Origin: Antarcticimicrobium sp040365005
GTDB taxonomy: Bacteria > Pseudomonadota > Alphaproteobacteria > Rhodobacterales > Rhodobacteraceae
NCBI RefSeq assembly: GCF_040365005.1
Contig: NZ_BAABWV010000009.1
Location: 1 to 64,000, forward strand
Direction: 5' to 3'
Length of the DNA stretch: 64,000 nt
Below, in pieces: positions 24,332 to 33,690 of this stretch (the first letter of the stretch is position 1; every line of letters begins with the position of its first letter). The position numbers were made by a program, and so were the translations under genes. A model generated the notes under the pieces. That model was not told the DNA's origin. It saw only the letters and a program-made list of their open reading frames with translations, and did not search any database.

Positions 24332-26149
24332 ATGGACCTTCGCAATATCGCGATCATCGCACACGTTGACCACGGCAAGACCACGCTTGTGGACGAGTTG
24401 CTGAAACAATCCGGCGCGTTCCGTGAGAACCAGGCCGTGGCCGAACGCGCCATGGACAGCAATGACCTGGAACGCGAACGCGGCATCACCATCCTCGCCA
24501 AAGCGACAAGCGTGGAATGGAAAGGCACCCGGATCAATATCGTCGACACCCCCGGCCACGCCGACTTCGGTGGCGAGGTCGAGCGCATCCTGTCGATGGT
24601 CGATGGCGTGGTGCTGCTGGTGGATGCCGCCGAGGGCCCGATGCCGCAGACCAAGTTCGTCACCTCCAAGGCGCTGGCGCTGGGCCTGCGCCCGATCGTG
24701 GTGCTGAACAAGGTCGACAAGCCGGACGCCGAGCCCGACCGCGCGCTGGACGAGGTGTTCGACCTGTTCGCCTCGCTCGATGCCGATGACGACCAGCTCG
24801 ACTTTCCGCATCTTTACGCCTCGGGCCGCGCCGGCTGGTGCGATCCAGAGCTGGACGGGCCGCGCAAAGACCTGCACGCGCTGTTCAACCTGGTCGTCAA
24901 CCACGTCCCGGCACCGAAACAGATCAAGCATCAGGACGAAGATTTCCGGATGCTGGCGACCACGCTGGGCGCCGACCCCTTCGTCGGCCGCATCCTGACC
25001 GGGCGGATCGAGACCGGCCGTGTCAAGGTCGGCCAGACGGTGCAGGCGCTGTCGCGGGTCGGCCAGAAGATCGAACAGTTCCGTGTCACCCGGGTTCAGG
25101 CCTTCCGCGGGCTTGGCCAAAGCGACATCGACGAGGGCGAGGCCGGCGACATCGTCTCGCTGGCGGGGATGCAGAAGGCCACCGTGGCCGACACAATCTG
25201 CGCGCTGGCGGTGGACGAACCGCTGGACGCCCAGCCGATCGACCCGCCCACCATCACCGTGACTTTCGGCATCAACGACAGCCCGCTGGCCGGGCGTGAC
25301 GGCAAGAAGGTCCAGAGCCGGGTGATCCGCGAACGCCTGATGAAAGAGGCCGAGAGCAACGTCGCCATCAAGATCGCCGACACCCCGGGCGGCGAGGCCT
25401 TCGAGGTCTCGGGCCGGGGCGAATTGCAGATGGGCGTGCTGATCGAGAACATGCGCCGCGAGGGGTTCGAACTGTCGATCTCGCGCCCGCAAGTGATCAT
25501 GCGCGAAGAGGACGGCAAGAAGCTGGAGCCGATCGAAGAGGTTACCGTCGACGTCGATGACGAGTATTCCGGCGCGGTGATCGAAAAGATCACCGGTGCG
25601 CGCAAGGGTGACCTGGTCGAGATGCGCCAGAACGGCGGCAAGACCCGGATCGTGGCCCATGTCCCCTCGCGCGGGCTGATCGGCTATCACGGCGAATTCC
25701 TGACCGATACCCGCGGCACCGGCGTGCTGAACCGCGTGTTCCACTCTTGGTCTCCTTACAAGGGGCCGATCCCGGGCCGTCGCCAGGGCGTGCTGATCTC
25801 GATGGAAGACGGCGACGCGGTTGCCTATGCGCTGTGGAACCTCGAGGAGCGCGGCAAGCTCTTCATCGGGGCGCAGGCCAAGGTCTATCAGGGCATGATC
25901 ATCGGCGAGCACAGCCGCGACAACGACCTCGAGGTCAACCCGCTCAAGGGCAAGAAGCTGACCAACGTGCGGGCCTCGGGCACCGACGAGGCGGTCAAGC
26001 TGACCACCCCGGTCACGCTGTCACTGGAAGAAGCCATCGCCTATATCAACAATGACGAGTTGGTCGAGGTGACGCCGAACGCGATCCGGCTGCGCAAGCG
26101 GCACCTTGACCCGCATGAGCGGAAACGGGCCTCCAAGACCGCAGGATAA
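24332..26149 (+). CDS. typA: Ribosome-associated GTPase TypA/BipA
   Basis: A 605-residue translational GTPase of full length: G1 AHVDHGKTTL, G3 DTPGHADFGGE, G4 LNKVDKP, then beta-barrel domain II, two EF-G-like domains (VDVDDEYSGAVIEKITGARKG seen as VDDEYSGAVIEKITG) and the TypA-specific C-terminal domain with IGAQAKVYQGMIIGEHSRDN in part. It aids ribosome assembly and stress growth. It stands alone, ended by a strong terminator. Confidence 0.98.
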   Translation: MDLRNIAIIAHVDHGKTTLVDELLKQSGAFRENQAVAERAMDSNDLERERGITILAKATSVEWKGTRINIVDTPGHADFGGEVERILSMVDGVVLLVDAAEGPMPQTKFVTSKALALGLRPIVVLNKVDKPDAEPDRALDEVFDLFASLDADDDQLDFPHLYASGRAGWCDPELDGPRKDLHALFNLVVNHVPAPKQIKHQDEDFRMLATTLGADPFVGRILTGRIETGRVKVGQTVQALSRVGQKIEQFRVTRVQAFRGLGQSDIDEGEAGDIVSLAGMQKATVADTICALAVDEPLDAQPIDPPTITVTFGINDSPLAGRDGKKVQSRVIRERLMKEAESNVAIKIADTPGGEAFEVSGRGELQMGVLIENMRREGFELSISRPQVIMREEDGKKLEPIEEVTVDVDDEYSGAVIEKITGARKGDLVEMRQNGGKTRIVAHVPSRGLIGYHGEFLTDTRGTGVLNRVFHSWSPYKGPIPGRRQGVLISMEDGDAVAYALWNLEERGKLFIGAQAKVYQGMIIGEHSRDNDLEVNPLKGKKLTNVRASGTDEAVKLTTPVTLSLEEAIAYINNDELVEVTPNAIRLRKRHLDPHERKRASKTAG

Positions 26150-26152
26150 ACG

Positions 26153-26182
26153 AAAAGGCCGCCCCCCGGGGCGGCCTTTTTT
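26153..26182. terminator. Terminator between typA and the DUF1330 gene
   Basis: Nine perfectly paired bases GGCCGCCCC/GGGGCGGCC, preceded by AAAA and followed by TTTTTT, make a canonical intrinsic terminator for typA. The symmetric A and T flanks make it work also for the convergent alaS-DUF1330 transcript. Confidence 0.92.
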
Positions 26183-26237
26183 CTTGCTCCCTCACCCAGC
26201 GCGACGACGGCGGGCGAAAGGCAGGGGCGCTGCGCCC

Positions 26238-26525
26238 CTACTCGCTGGTCTCGACGACCATCAACTCGCGTTCCGAGGCGCCGCGCGCGTGGCTCAGGGC
26301 CTCTTGGTATTCCGGCGAGTGATAGCAATCGACCGCGGCCTCGACGGTGGGAAACTTCGCCACCACGTTGCGCGGGCGTTCCTTGCCCTCGAGCTGAACG
26401 AACTTGCCGCCACGGGCAATGAACTCTCCGCCGTGCTTGGCGATCGCCGGACCGGCCAGCTTGGCATATTTGCCATAGGCCTCTTCATCGGTCACCGTCA
26501 CATGCGCAATCCAGAGTGCACCCAT
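26238..26525 (-). CDS. DUF1330 family protein
   Basis: A 95-residue ferredoxin-like-fold protein: WIAHVTVTDEEAYGKYAKLA, then GGEFIARGGKFVQLEGK and the end DCYHSPEYQEAL. This dimeric alpha-beta barrel family is widespread and has no settled function. It starts one base after the alaS stop, so it is cotranscribed with alaS; this pairing recurs in Rhodobacteraceae to my knowledge. Confidence 0.92.
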   Translation of the reverse strand: MGALWIAHVTVTDEEAYGKYAKLAGPAIAKHGGEFIARGGKFVQLEGKERPRNVVAKFPTVEAAVDCYHSPEYQEALSHARGASERELMVVETSE

Positions 26526-26526
26526 C

Positions 26527-29187
26527 TTAATTCTCCAAAACCTGTTCCGCCGCGCGGATCGCCGCGTCGGCCTTGCTGATATCCTGTCCGCCGCCCTGCG
26601 CCATGTCGGGGCGACCGCCGCCGCCCTTGCCGCCCAGAGCTTCGACCGCCGGGCGCAGCAGATCGACCGCCTTGACCGTGCCGGTCAGATCCTCGGTAAC
26701 GCCGGCGGCCACCGCCACCTTGCCGCCGGTATCGGCGATCAGCAGCACCGCACCACTGCCCAGCCGCGCCTTGTGTTCGTCGATCAGCGGCGGCAGATCC
26801 TTGCCGGTCACCCCGGAGAGCACCTGGGCAAGGAACTTCACCCCGTCGATCTCCTTGGCCTCGGGGGCTGCCTGATCGCCACCGCCAGCCATTGCCAGAT
26901 CGCGGCGCAGCTGCGCCAGCTCGTTGTTGAGCTCCTTGATCTTGGCCTGGTCGGCACGGACCCGCGCGGCAAGCTGGTCGGGCGTGGTTTTCAATTCACT
27001 CTGAAGCTCGGACAGGATCTGCCGCAGATGAGCGGTGTGCGCCTGCGCGCCCTGCCCCGTCAGGGCCTCGATCCGGCGCACGCCGGCGCTGCTGGCGCTG
27101 TCGCTCAACAGCACGAATTCACCGATATCTCCGGTGCGCCGCACGTGGGTACCGCCGCAAAGCTCGAGCGAATAGGTCTGCTTGTCTGCCCCTTTGCCCG
27201 AGCCCGGTTGCACGCCCATCGAGACCACGCGCACCTCGTCGCCGTATTTCTCGCCGAACAGTGCCTGCGCGCCAAGGCCCCGGGCATCGTCCGGCGTCAT
27301 GATCCGGGTTTCCACCGGTGCGTTCTGGCGGATGTAGTCGTTGACCTCGGCCTCGACCCGCTCCAGTTCCGCATCCGACAGCGCCTTGGCATGGCTGAAA
27401 TCGAACCGCAGCCGGTCGGCGGCATTGAGCGAACCACGCTGTGCCACGTGATCCCCCAGCGCATGGCGCAGCGCCTCGTGCAGCAGGTGGGTGGCCGAGT
27501 GATTGGCCCGGATCGCGGTCCGGCGCGCATGATCGACCTCCAGCACGGCCGGCGCGCCCTTGGCGATCTCGCCCTCGGTCACCTCGGCGAAATGGATGAA
27601 GACACCGGCGCTTTTCCGGGTATCGGTCACCTTGGCCACGCCGCTTTCGGTGCGGATCGTCCCGCTGTCACCGACCTGGCCACCGGATTCGGCATAGAAC
27701 GGGGTCTGGTTCAGGGCGATCTGCACGGTCTCGCCGGGCTTGGCGCTTTCGACCTCTGCCCCGTCGCGCACCAGCGCCACGATCTGGCCTTCGGCGGTCT
27801 CGGTGTCATAGCCGAGGAAATCGGTCACGCCCTGGTGTTCGGCGATATCGTACCAGATCGTCGCATCGGCGGATTCGCCCGAGCCAGCCCAGGCGGCGCG
27901 CGCCTTGGCCTTCTGCTCGGCCATCGCCTCGTCAAACCCCTCGGTATCCACCACGCGGCCCTTTTCGCGCAGCGCGTCCTGCGTCAGGTCGAGCGGGAAG
28001 CCGTAGGTATCGTACAGTTTGAACGCCGCTTCGCCCGGCAGGGCCGCATCCTCGGGCAGGTCCGCAAGCTCTTCGTCCAGCAGTTTCAGCCCGCGATCCA
28101 GCGTCTGCTTGAACCGGGTTTCCTCCAACTGCAGGGTTTCCTCGATCAGCGCCTGCGCGCGGCCCAGTTCCGGATAGGCCGCCCCCATCTGCCGCACCAG
28201 CGCCGGCACCAGACGGTGCATCAGCGGATCCTTGGTGCCCAGCAGGTGCGCGTGCCGCATCGCCCGGCGCATGATCCGGCGCAGCACGTAGCCCCGGCCG
28301 TCGTTCGATGGCATCACCCCGTCCGAAATCAGGAAGGAGGTCGAGCGCAGGTGGTCCGCGATCACCCGGTGATGCACACGGCCCTTGCCATCGGGATCGG
28401 TTCCGGTGGCCTCGGCGCTGGCCTCGATCAGGCTGCGCATCAGGTCGGTGGCATAGTTGTCATTGGTGCCCTGCATCAGCGCGGCGACCCGTTCGATCCC
28501 CATGCCGGTGTCGATCGACTGCGCCGCCAGTTCGCGGCGGCTGCCGTCCTCGAACTGCTCGTATTGCATGAAGACGAGGTTCCAGATCTCGACGAAGCGG
28601 TCGCCGTCCTCCTCCGGGCTGCCCGGAGGGCCGCCCCAATGCTGCTCGCCGTGATCGTAGAAGATCTCGGTGCAGGGGCCACAGGGGCCGGTGGCGCCCA
28701 TCATCCAGAAATTGTCGTTGGTCGGGATGCGGATGATCCGGTCGTCGGAGAACCCGGCGACCTTTTTCCAGATCTCGGCGGCTTCGTCATCGGTGTGATA
28801 GACGGTCACCAGCAGCTTGTCGCGGTTGATGCCGTATTCCTTGGTGATCAACTCCCAGGCGAAACGGATCGCGTCGTCCTTGAAGTAATCCCCGAACGAG
28901 AAATTGCCCAGCATCTCGAAGAACGTGTGGTGCCGTGCTGTATAGCCGACGTTGTCCAGGTCGTTGTGCTTGCCGCCCGCGCGCACGCATTTCTGCGCCG
29001 TTGCGGCGCGGGTGTAGTCGCGGTGCTCGACCCCGGTGAACAGGTTCTTGAACTGAACCATGCCGGCATTGGTGAACATCAGCGTGGGGTCGTTGCGCGG
29101 CACCAGCGGGCTGCTGTCCACGACCTCGTGTCCCTGCTTGGCGAAGTAGTTCAGAAAGGTCGATCGGATGTCGTTCAGCGTTGGCAT
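26527..29187 (-). CDS. alaS: Alanyl-tRNA synthetase
   Basis: An 886-residue class II synthetase of usual length. The catalytic domain begins MPTLNDIRSTFLNYFAKQGH and contains FTNAGMVQFKNLFTG; the editing domain has the zinc site SATHLLHEALRHALGDH and CGGTHVRRTGDIGEF; the C-terminal domain ends with GGGGRPDMAQGGGQD. It charges tRNA-Ala and hydrolyses Ser- and Gly-tRNA-Ala. It is followed by a DUF1330 gene; recA lies 215 bases upstream. Confidence 0.99.
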   Translation of the reverse strand: MPTLNDIRSTFLNYFAKQGHEVVDSSPLVPRNDPTLMFTNAGMVQFKNLFTGVEHRDYTRAATAQKCVRAGGKHNDLDNVGYTARHHTFFEMLGNFSFGDYFKDDAIRFAWELITKEYGINRDKLLVTVYHTDDEAAEIWKKVAGFSDDRIIRIPTNDNFWMMGATGPCGPCTEIFYDHGEQHWGGPPGSPEEDGDRFVEIWNLVFMQYEQFEDGSRRELAAQSIDTGMGIERVAALMQGTNDNYATDLMRSLIEASAEATGTDPDGKGRVHHRVIADHLRSTSFLISDGVMPSNDGRGYVLRRIMRRAMRHAHLLGTKDPLMHRLVPALVRQMGAAYPELGRAQALIEETLQLEETRFKQTLDRGLKLLDEELADLPEDAALPGEAAFKLYDTYGFPLDLTQDALREKGRVVDTEGFDEAMAEQKAKARAAWAGSGESADATIWYDIAEHQGVTDFLGYDTETAEGQIVALVRDGAEVESAKPGETVQIALNQTPFYAESGGQVGDSGTIRTESGVAKVTDTRKSAGVFIHFAEVTEGEIAKGAPAVLEVDHARRTAIRANHSATHLLHEALRHALGDHVAQRGSLNAADRLRFDFSHAKALSDAELERVEAEVNDYIRQNAPVETRIMTPDDARGLGAQALFGEKYGDEVRVVSMGVQPGSGKGADKQTYSLELCGGTHVRRTGDIGEFVLLSDSASSAGVRRIEALTGQGAQAHTAHLRQILSELQSELKTTPDQLAARVRADQAKIKELNNELAQLRRDLAMAGGGDQAAPEAKEIDGVKFLAQVLSGVTGKDLPPLIDEHKARLGSGAVLLIADTGGKVAVAAGVTEDLTGTVKAVDLLRPAVEALGGKGGGGRPDMAQGGGQDISKADAAIRAAEQVLEN

Positions 29188-29326
29188 TGCATGTCTCTCG
29201 GCGGGCTGGATGGGTGGCCGGGAAATCCCGTTTGCGCAGGTTTATCCCCCCGCCCCCGCACTGTCCACAGCCGGTGCACCCGCACGGTCAAGGCGCGATG
29301 GGAAACCGGGGGAAAACCGGGCAAGG

Positions 29327-29356
29327 CAAACGGGGCGCGCCATCCCGGCACGCCCC
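29327..29356 (-). terminator. Terminator downstream of recA
   Basis: A hairpin (GGGGCG/CGCCCC, extended across one mismatch by GC/GC) lies about 45 bases after the recA stop and is followed on the minus strand by GTTTG. It separates recA from alaS. Confidence 0.55.
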
Positions 29357-29402
29357 GCTATCATTCCGTTATTGCCTTGGGGACATCCCCCCGCGGCCCG
29401 CC

Positions 29403-30473
29403 TCAGGCCTCGAGGATGTCGTCGCCCGCATCCCCGGCCGGACCGCCGTCGAAGTCCAACCCGTGAGAGGCGCGAATCTTGTCCTCGATCTCCAGCGCGA
29501 TGGCCTCGTGATCCCGCAGGAACTGCTTGGCGTTCTCGCGGCCCTGGCCGATCCGCTCGTCGCCGTAGCTGAACCAGGACCCGGACTTGTTGACGACCCC
29601 GGCGGCGACCCCGAGATCGAGCAGTTCGCCCATTTTCGAGATGCCTTCGCCATACATGATGTCGAATTCCACCTGCTTGAAGGGCGGCGCCACCTTGTTC
29701 TTGACGACCTTGACCCGGGTGGCGTTGCCAACCACCTCGTCGCGGTCCTTGATCGAGCCGATGCGACGGATGTCCAGCCGCACCGAGGAATAGAACTTCA
29801 GCGCGTTGCCGCCTGTGGTGGTTTCCGGGCTGCCGAACATCACGCCGATCTTCATGCGGATCTGGTTGATGAAGATCACCATGCAGTTGGAGCGGCTGAT
29901 CGAACCGGTCAGCTTGCGCATGGCCTGGCTCATCAGCCGGGCCTGCACGCCGACGCTGGAGTCGCCCATGTCGCCCTCGAGCTCGGACTTCGGGGTCAGC
30001 GCCGCGACCGAATCGACCACCACCATGTTCACCGCGCCCGAGCGCACCAGCGTGTCGGTGATTTCCAGCGCCTGTTCGCCGGTGTCGGGCTGCGAGATCA
30101 GAAGCTCGTCCAGGTCCACCCCCAGCTTGCGGGCATATTGCGGGTCGAGCGCATGTTCGGCATCGACAAAGGCGCAGACTCCGCCCTTTTTCTGCTGCTC
30201 GGCGATGCAATGCAGCGTCAGCGTGGTCTTGCCCGAGCTTTCCGGCCCGTAAATCTCGATTATGCGCCCCATCGGCAACCCGCCGATGCCGAGCGCGATA
30301 TCCAGCCCGAGCGAGCCGGTGGAACTGGCCTCGATCTCCGGCAGTGCGTTTTCGCCGCCAAGTTTCATGATCGAACCCTTGCCGAACTGCCGTTCGATCT
30401 GGGCCAGGGCGCTGTCCAGCGCCTTTTGCTTGTCCGCGTTCTGCTTGCTGCTCATCGTGAGAAGATCCGCCAT
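29403..30473 (-). CDS. recA: RecA recombinase
   Basis: A 356-residue RecA with Walker A GPESSGKTTL, Walker B in VVVDSVAAL, the FMNQIRMKIG-like loop (seen as FINQIRMKIGVMFGSPET), and the acidic C-terminus. It binds ssDNA, performs strand exchange and triggers LexA cleavage. I chose the ATG at 30473 (MADLLTM) by comparison with other Rhodobacterales RecA proteins; an in-frame ATG nine codons earlier is possible. A GTTC-N7-GTTC SOS box lies 57 bases upstream. Confidence 0.98.
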   Translation of the reverse strand: MADLLTMSSKQNADKQKALDSALAQIERQFGKGSIMKLGGENALPEIEASSTGSLGLDIALGIGGLPMGRIIEIYGPESSGKTTLTLHCIAEQQKKGGVCAFVDAEHALDPQYARKLGVDLDELLISQPDTGEQALEITDTLVRSGAVNMVVVDSVAALTPKSELEGDMGDSSVGVQARLMSQAMRKLTGSISRSNCMVIFINQIRMKIGVMFGSPETTTGGNALKFYSSVRLDIRRIGSIKDRDEVVGNATRVKVVKNKVAPPFKQVEFDIMYGEGISKMGELLDLGVAAGVVNKSGSWFSYGDERIGQGRENAKQFLRDHEAIALEIEDKIRASHGLDFDGGPAGDAGDDILEA

Positions 30474-30529
30474 ATTCCCGTTCACCTTTCTTATTGTCAC
30501 ACCCGGACCCGGGCGGCAATCGTCGGTTT

Positions 30530-30544
30530 GTTCACCTCTTGTTC
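30530..30544 (-). promoter_or_regulatory. Alphaproteobacterial SOS (LexA) box of recA
   Basis: GTTC-ACCTCTT-GTTC is an exact match to the direct-repeat GTTC-N7-GTTC motif bound by LexA in Rhodobacter and other Alphaproteobacteria. On the recA coding strand it reads GAAC-N7-GAAC. Its place 57-71 bases upstream of the recA start fits a LexA operator. Confidence 0.8.
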
Positions 30545-30667
30545 CTTATGCGGACAAAATGAGAACATATCAATGGAAAACTTGCACCGGAGCACTGTTT
30601 CGCAATTGAGTTAAATTCGCGTTTACGGCAGTTTTGGCCAGATCCGCACAAAAGGTTATAGGGCTAA

Positions 30668-31261
30668 ATGCTTATTTTTCATAAGGAACGTCTCGTTTTC
30701 CTCTCGGTGCCGAAAACCGGCACCACCGCCTATGAAACCGCCCTGCGGGATCGTGCCGATATCGTCATCTCGGATCCGCCGGAACTGAAACACGCGCCGG
30801 TCTATCGCTACAACCGGTTCTTTCGGCCGATGTTCGACAAGGTCTGCCATGCCGAGATGGAGACGCTGGCGGTGATGCGCGAACCGATCAGCTGGCTGGG
30901 AAGCTGGTATCGCTACCGTCGCCGCCCCTTCATGCGCGGCAAGCCCAACTCGACCCACGGGGTGAGTTTCGACGACTTCGTCGCCGCCTATCTCAAGGGC
31001 GACAAGCCCGGGTTCGCCAATGTCGGCAGCCAGGCCAAGTTCCTCGAACCGCGCCCCAACGGCGTGCATGTCACCCACCTGTTCCGTTACGAGGATCAGC
31101 CGGCGCTGGTCCGTTTTCTCGAGGAGCGACTGGGTCTGCGGATCGAGACCGCGCGCGAGAATGTCTCGCCGCCGATGGATCTGGAGCTGTCGGCCAAGAC
31201 CGAGGCGCGCCTGCGCCGCAAATGCGCCGAGGAATTCGCGCTTTACGACAGCATCGGCTGA
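30668..31261 (+). CDS. Sulfotransferase-like P-loop protein
   Basis: A 197-residue protein starting MLIFHKERLVFLSVPKTGTTAYETAL: the SVPKTGTT segment (14-21) is the PAPS-binding loop of sulfotransferases. A second motif, VMREPISWLGSWYRYR, corresponds to the 3'-phosphate site. Many roseobacter homologues carry the misleading annotation gamma-glutamyl kinase; nothing here supports that. Its acceptor is unknown. It is divergent from recA and convergent with cckA. Confidence 0.78.
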   Translation: MLIFHKERLVFLSVPKTGTTAYETALRDRADIVISDPPELKHAPVYRYNRFFRPMFDKVCHAEMETLAVMREPISWLGSWYRYRRRPFMRGKPNSTHGVSFDDFVAAYLKGDKPGFANVGSQAKFLEPRPNGVHVTHLFRYEDQPALVRFLEERLGLRIETARENVSPPMDLELSAKTEARLRRKCAEEFALYDSIG

Positions 31262-31289
31262 TCCGGCGGCCCGACGGGCGCCGCCGGGA

Positions 31290-33596
31290 TCACTGCATCT
31301 GTTCGTAGACGGTCTCGGCCAGTTGCGTGAGCGAGAACGGCTTGGGCAGGAACACCGAGTTCGGCACCTCTGGCTCGGCCTCGCCAAAGGCCCCCTCGGC
31401 ATAACCCGAGACGAACACCACCCGCACCTCGGGACGCTGTTCGCGCGCCTTGCGCACCCAGCTCGGCCCATCCATGCCGGGCATCACCACATCGGTGACA
31501 AAGACATCCACCCAAAGTTGCGGATCATCCAACATCTGCAGCGCGTCCTCGGCCGATTCGGCCTCGAGCACGGTATAGCCGCGCAGGCGCAGGGCGCGGG
31601 CGGCAAAGGCACGCACCGGGGCCTCGTCCTCGACCAGCAGGACCACGCCGTCGCCCTGGTGCGTGGCGGGGCCGGACGGGGCCGCGACCGCCTGCACCGT
31701 CTCGGCGACCCGGTCGTCGGCGGGGAAGAATAAGGTGAACTCGGTGCCGCTGCCCTCGACACTGTCGACAAAGATGAAACCGCCGGTCTGCTTGATAATG
31801 CCATAGACGGTCGACAGGCCCAGCCCGGTGCCCTCGCCGGGGCGCTTGGTGGTAAAGAACGGCTCGAACACCTTCGACAGGTCGTCGCGCGGGATGCCCA
31901 CCCCTTCGTCCCGCACCTTCACGGTCACGTAATCGCCCGCCGGTACCATCGCCCGGTCGCGCCGCATCGACGTGTCCAGCGTCACCACCTCGGTCTCGAT
32001 CCGGATCTCGCCGCCCTGCGGCATCGCATCGCGCGCGTTCACCACGAGGTTCATCAGAACCTGTTTCAACTGCCGCTTGTCGGCGCGGATCGGGCGCAGC
32101 ACCGGATCATGGCTCAGAGTCAGGGTCACCTTTTCGCCGACCAGCCGGTTCAACAGGTGAGTCAGGTCGGACAGGGTGTCGCGCAGGTCCAGGACCTCGG
32201 GCCGCAGCGTCTGCTTACGCGAAAACGCCAGCAGCTGACCCACCAGTGCCGCGGCCCGGTTGGCGTTCTGGCGGATCTGTTCCAGGTCGCCGTAGTCCTG
32301 GTCGCCCTGGTCGTGCCGCAACAAGAGCAGGTCGCAATGCCCCGAGATCGCGGTGAGCAGGTTGTTGAAATCATGCGCGATGCCCCCGGCCAGTTGGCCG
32401 ATGGCCTGCATCTTCTGGCTCTGGACGAATTGCGCCTCCAGCGTCTTCAACTCGGTGGCGTCGTTCAGCACCGCGATCAGGATCGGCGTGCCGTCCTCGA
32501 CGACCTGGCTCAGGGTGACCTGGACAAAGATCTCCTTGTCCTCGCGGGTCAGCCGCAGGAACTCCGACTTTTTCCCGGCCTCGCCGGCGCGGGTGATCTC
32601 GCCGAGCCAATCCATCAACGGCCGCCCGATCCCCTGCATCACGCTGTCCAGCGCGGCATGGTCTCCGGGCGGACCGCCCAGCAACTGGGCCGCGCGCCGG
32701 TTCACCGCCAGGATGCGGCCATCCAGCCCGACCTTGAGCATCGCCACCGGCAGGGTCTCGAACCCCGAGGCCCGCGTCGCCGCCCCCTGCCCGTCCGAGG
32801 GCAGGCAGAACAGCTCCCGCCGCCCGGCGCTGCCGGTGAACTCGGCCACCAGAACATCGCGCAAGCCCTTCGTGGTCGACATCACGTTGATCGCACCGGG
32901 TCGGAGCGGCAGCGAGGGGAACAGACGATCCAGCGTCTTTACCCGCTGGCCCGTCAACTCCCGCGCCGCCGCGTTCATGAACAGCACCGTTCCCGACCGA
33001 CCCAGCGAGATCACCGGCACCGGCAGGGTCGCCATGCTGGCGCCGGCATGTGGACGCTCGGTCATGTCCTCGACGCGCCAGAGATAGCCTTGCTTTCCCA
33101 TCCGGTGCACCGCCAGCCGCACATGGCCGCGCCGCGTCACCAGGTCCTCATGTGCGGCGCCCTCCACCTCGGCGTGGCGTTGCAAGCGGAACAGCACCGC
33201 CGACGGGTTCGCAAGCACCCCGCGCAGGGTCGCCGCCAGCGTTCCGCTCTCGGTTTCGGGAAACAGCGCCTCGGCGGCCGCGTTGCGCGCGAGGAGTCCC
33301 CCATCGGCGTCGGTGACGAAGCTGGCCGCCGCATCGTTCTCGATGAACCCCTCGAGCATGTCATTGGCGATGTCGAGCCCGCGCCGCGCGACCAGCCGTC
33401 GGAGCGCCATGCCCAGGCTGACCGCGATCAACGTCGCCCCGGCCACACCAAACGCCCGCGCCGCCAACCCCGGCGGCGCCAGCCACGTCCCCCCTGCCAC
33501 CAGGCACAGGGCCAGCACGAGGACGGCCGCAACACGGGCCTGATCCGGTGCGGCGCGCGGCAAGAGGGTCCTGACGTTGATCGGGCGGCTGGTCAC
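31290..33596 (-). CDS. cckA: Hybrid histidine kinase CckA
   Basis: A 768-residue hybrid kinase. Two membrane helices lie at about 22-38 and 50-64, followed by PAS regions (about 80-380). The phosphorylated histidine is H408 in GGIAHDFNNLL, with the N box NLVVNARDAM, GTGLGLSTVYG, and a receiver domain with phospho-acceptor D702 in FVTDVVMPGMDG. CckA feeds the ChpT-CtrA phosphorelay and in Rhodobacter controls motility and GTA release. I favour the GTG at 33596 (GGAG upstream); a GTG at 33680 is an alternative. Confidence 0.92.
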   Translation of the reverse strand: MTSRPINVRTLLPRAAPDQARVAAVLVLALCLVAGGTWLAPPGLAARAFGVAGATLIAVSLGMALRRLVARRGLDIANDMLEGFIENDAAASFVTDADGGLLARNAAAEALFPETESGTLAATLRGVLANPSAVLFRLQRHAEVEGAAHEDLVTRRGHVRLAVHRMGKQGYLWRVEDMTERPHAGASMATLPVPVISLGRSGTVLFMNAAARELTGQRVKTLDRLFPSLPLRPGAINVMSTTKGLRDVLVAEFTGSAGRRELFCLPSDGQGAATRASGFETLPVAMLKVGLDGRILAVNRRAAQLLGGPPGDHAALDSVMQGIGRPLMDWLGEITRAGEAGKKSEFLRLTREDKEIFVQVTLSQVVEDGTPILIAVLNDATELKTLEAQFVQSQKMQAIGQLAGGIAHDFNNLLTAISGHCDLLLLRHDQGDQDYGDLEQIRQNANRAAALVGQLLAFSRKQTLRPEVLDLRDTLSDLTHLLNRLVGEKVTLTLSHDPVLRPIRADKRQLKQVLMNLVVNARDAMPQGGEIRIETEVVTLDTSMRRDRAMVPAGDYVTVKVRDEGVGIPRDDLSKVFEPFFTTKRPGEGTGLGLSTVYGIIKQTGGFIFVDSVEGSGTEFTLFFPADDRVAETVQAVAAPSGPATHQGDGVVLLVEDEAPVRAFAARALRLRGYTVLEAESAEDALQMLDDPQLWVDVFVTDVVMPGMDGPSWVRKAREQRPEVRVVFVSGYAEGAFGEAEPEVPNSVFLPKPFSLTQLAETVYEQMQ

Positions 33597-33690
33597 ATTC
33601 TGGCTCCGTCCGCAGGGGATTCGTTGCCGCCCATTTCGCGGCACAGCGGTTAAACCCGGCTTAACAGACTGATTTTCCACCTAAAGGCGA

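Noticed and set aside
24296..25912. 538-codon open frame on the minus strand
   Set aside because: It lies wholly opposite typA. High GC genes produce long antisense frames; its composition (His, Arg, Gln rich) is that of a shadow frame.
26773..29466. 897-codon plus-strand open frame
   Set aside because: It is antisense to alaS, which has unmistakable motifs over its whole length.
30668..31261. Gamma-glutamyl kinase annotation often given to this type of protein
   Set aside because: No amino acid kinase fold motif is present; the SVPKTGTT loop and the VMREP motif are those of sulfotransferases.
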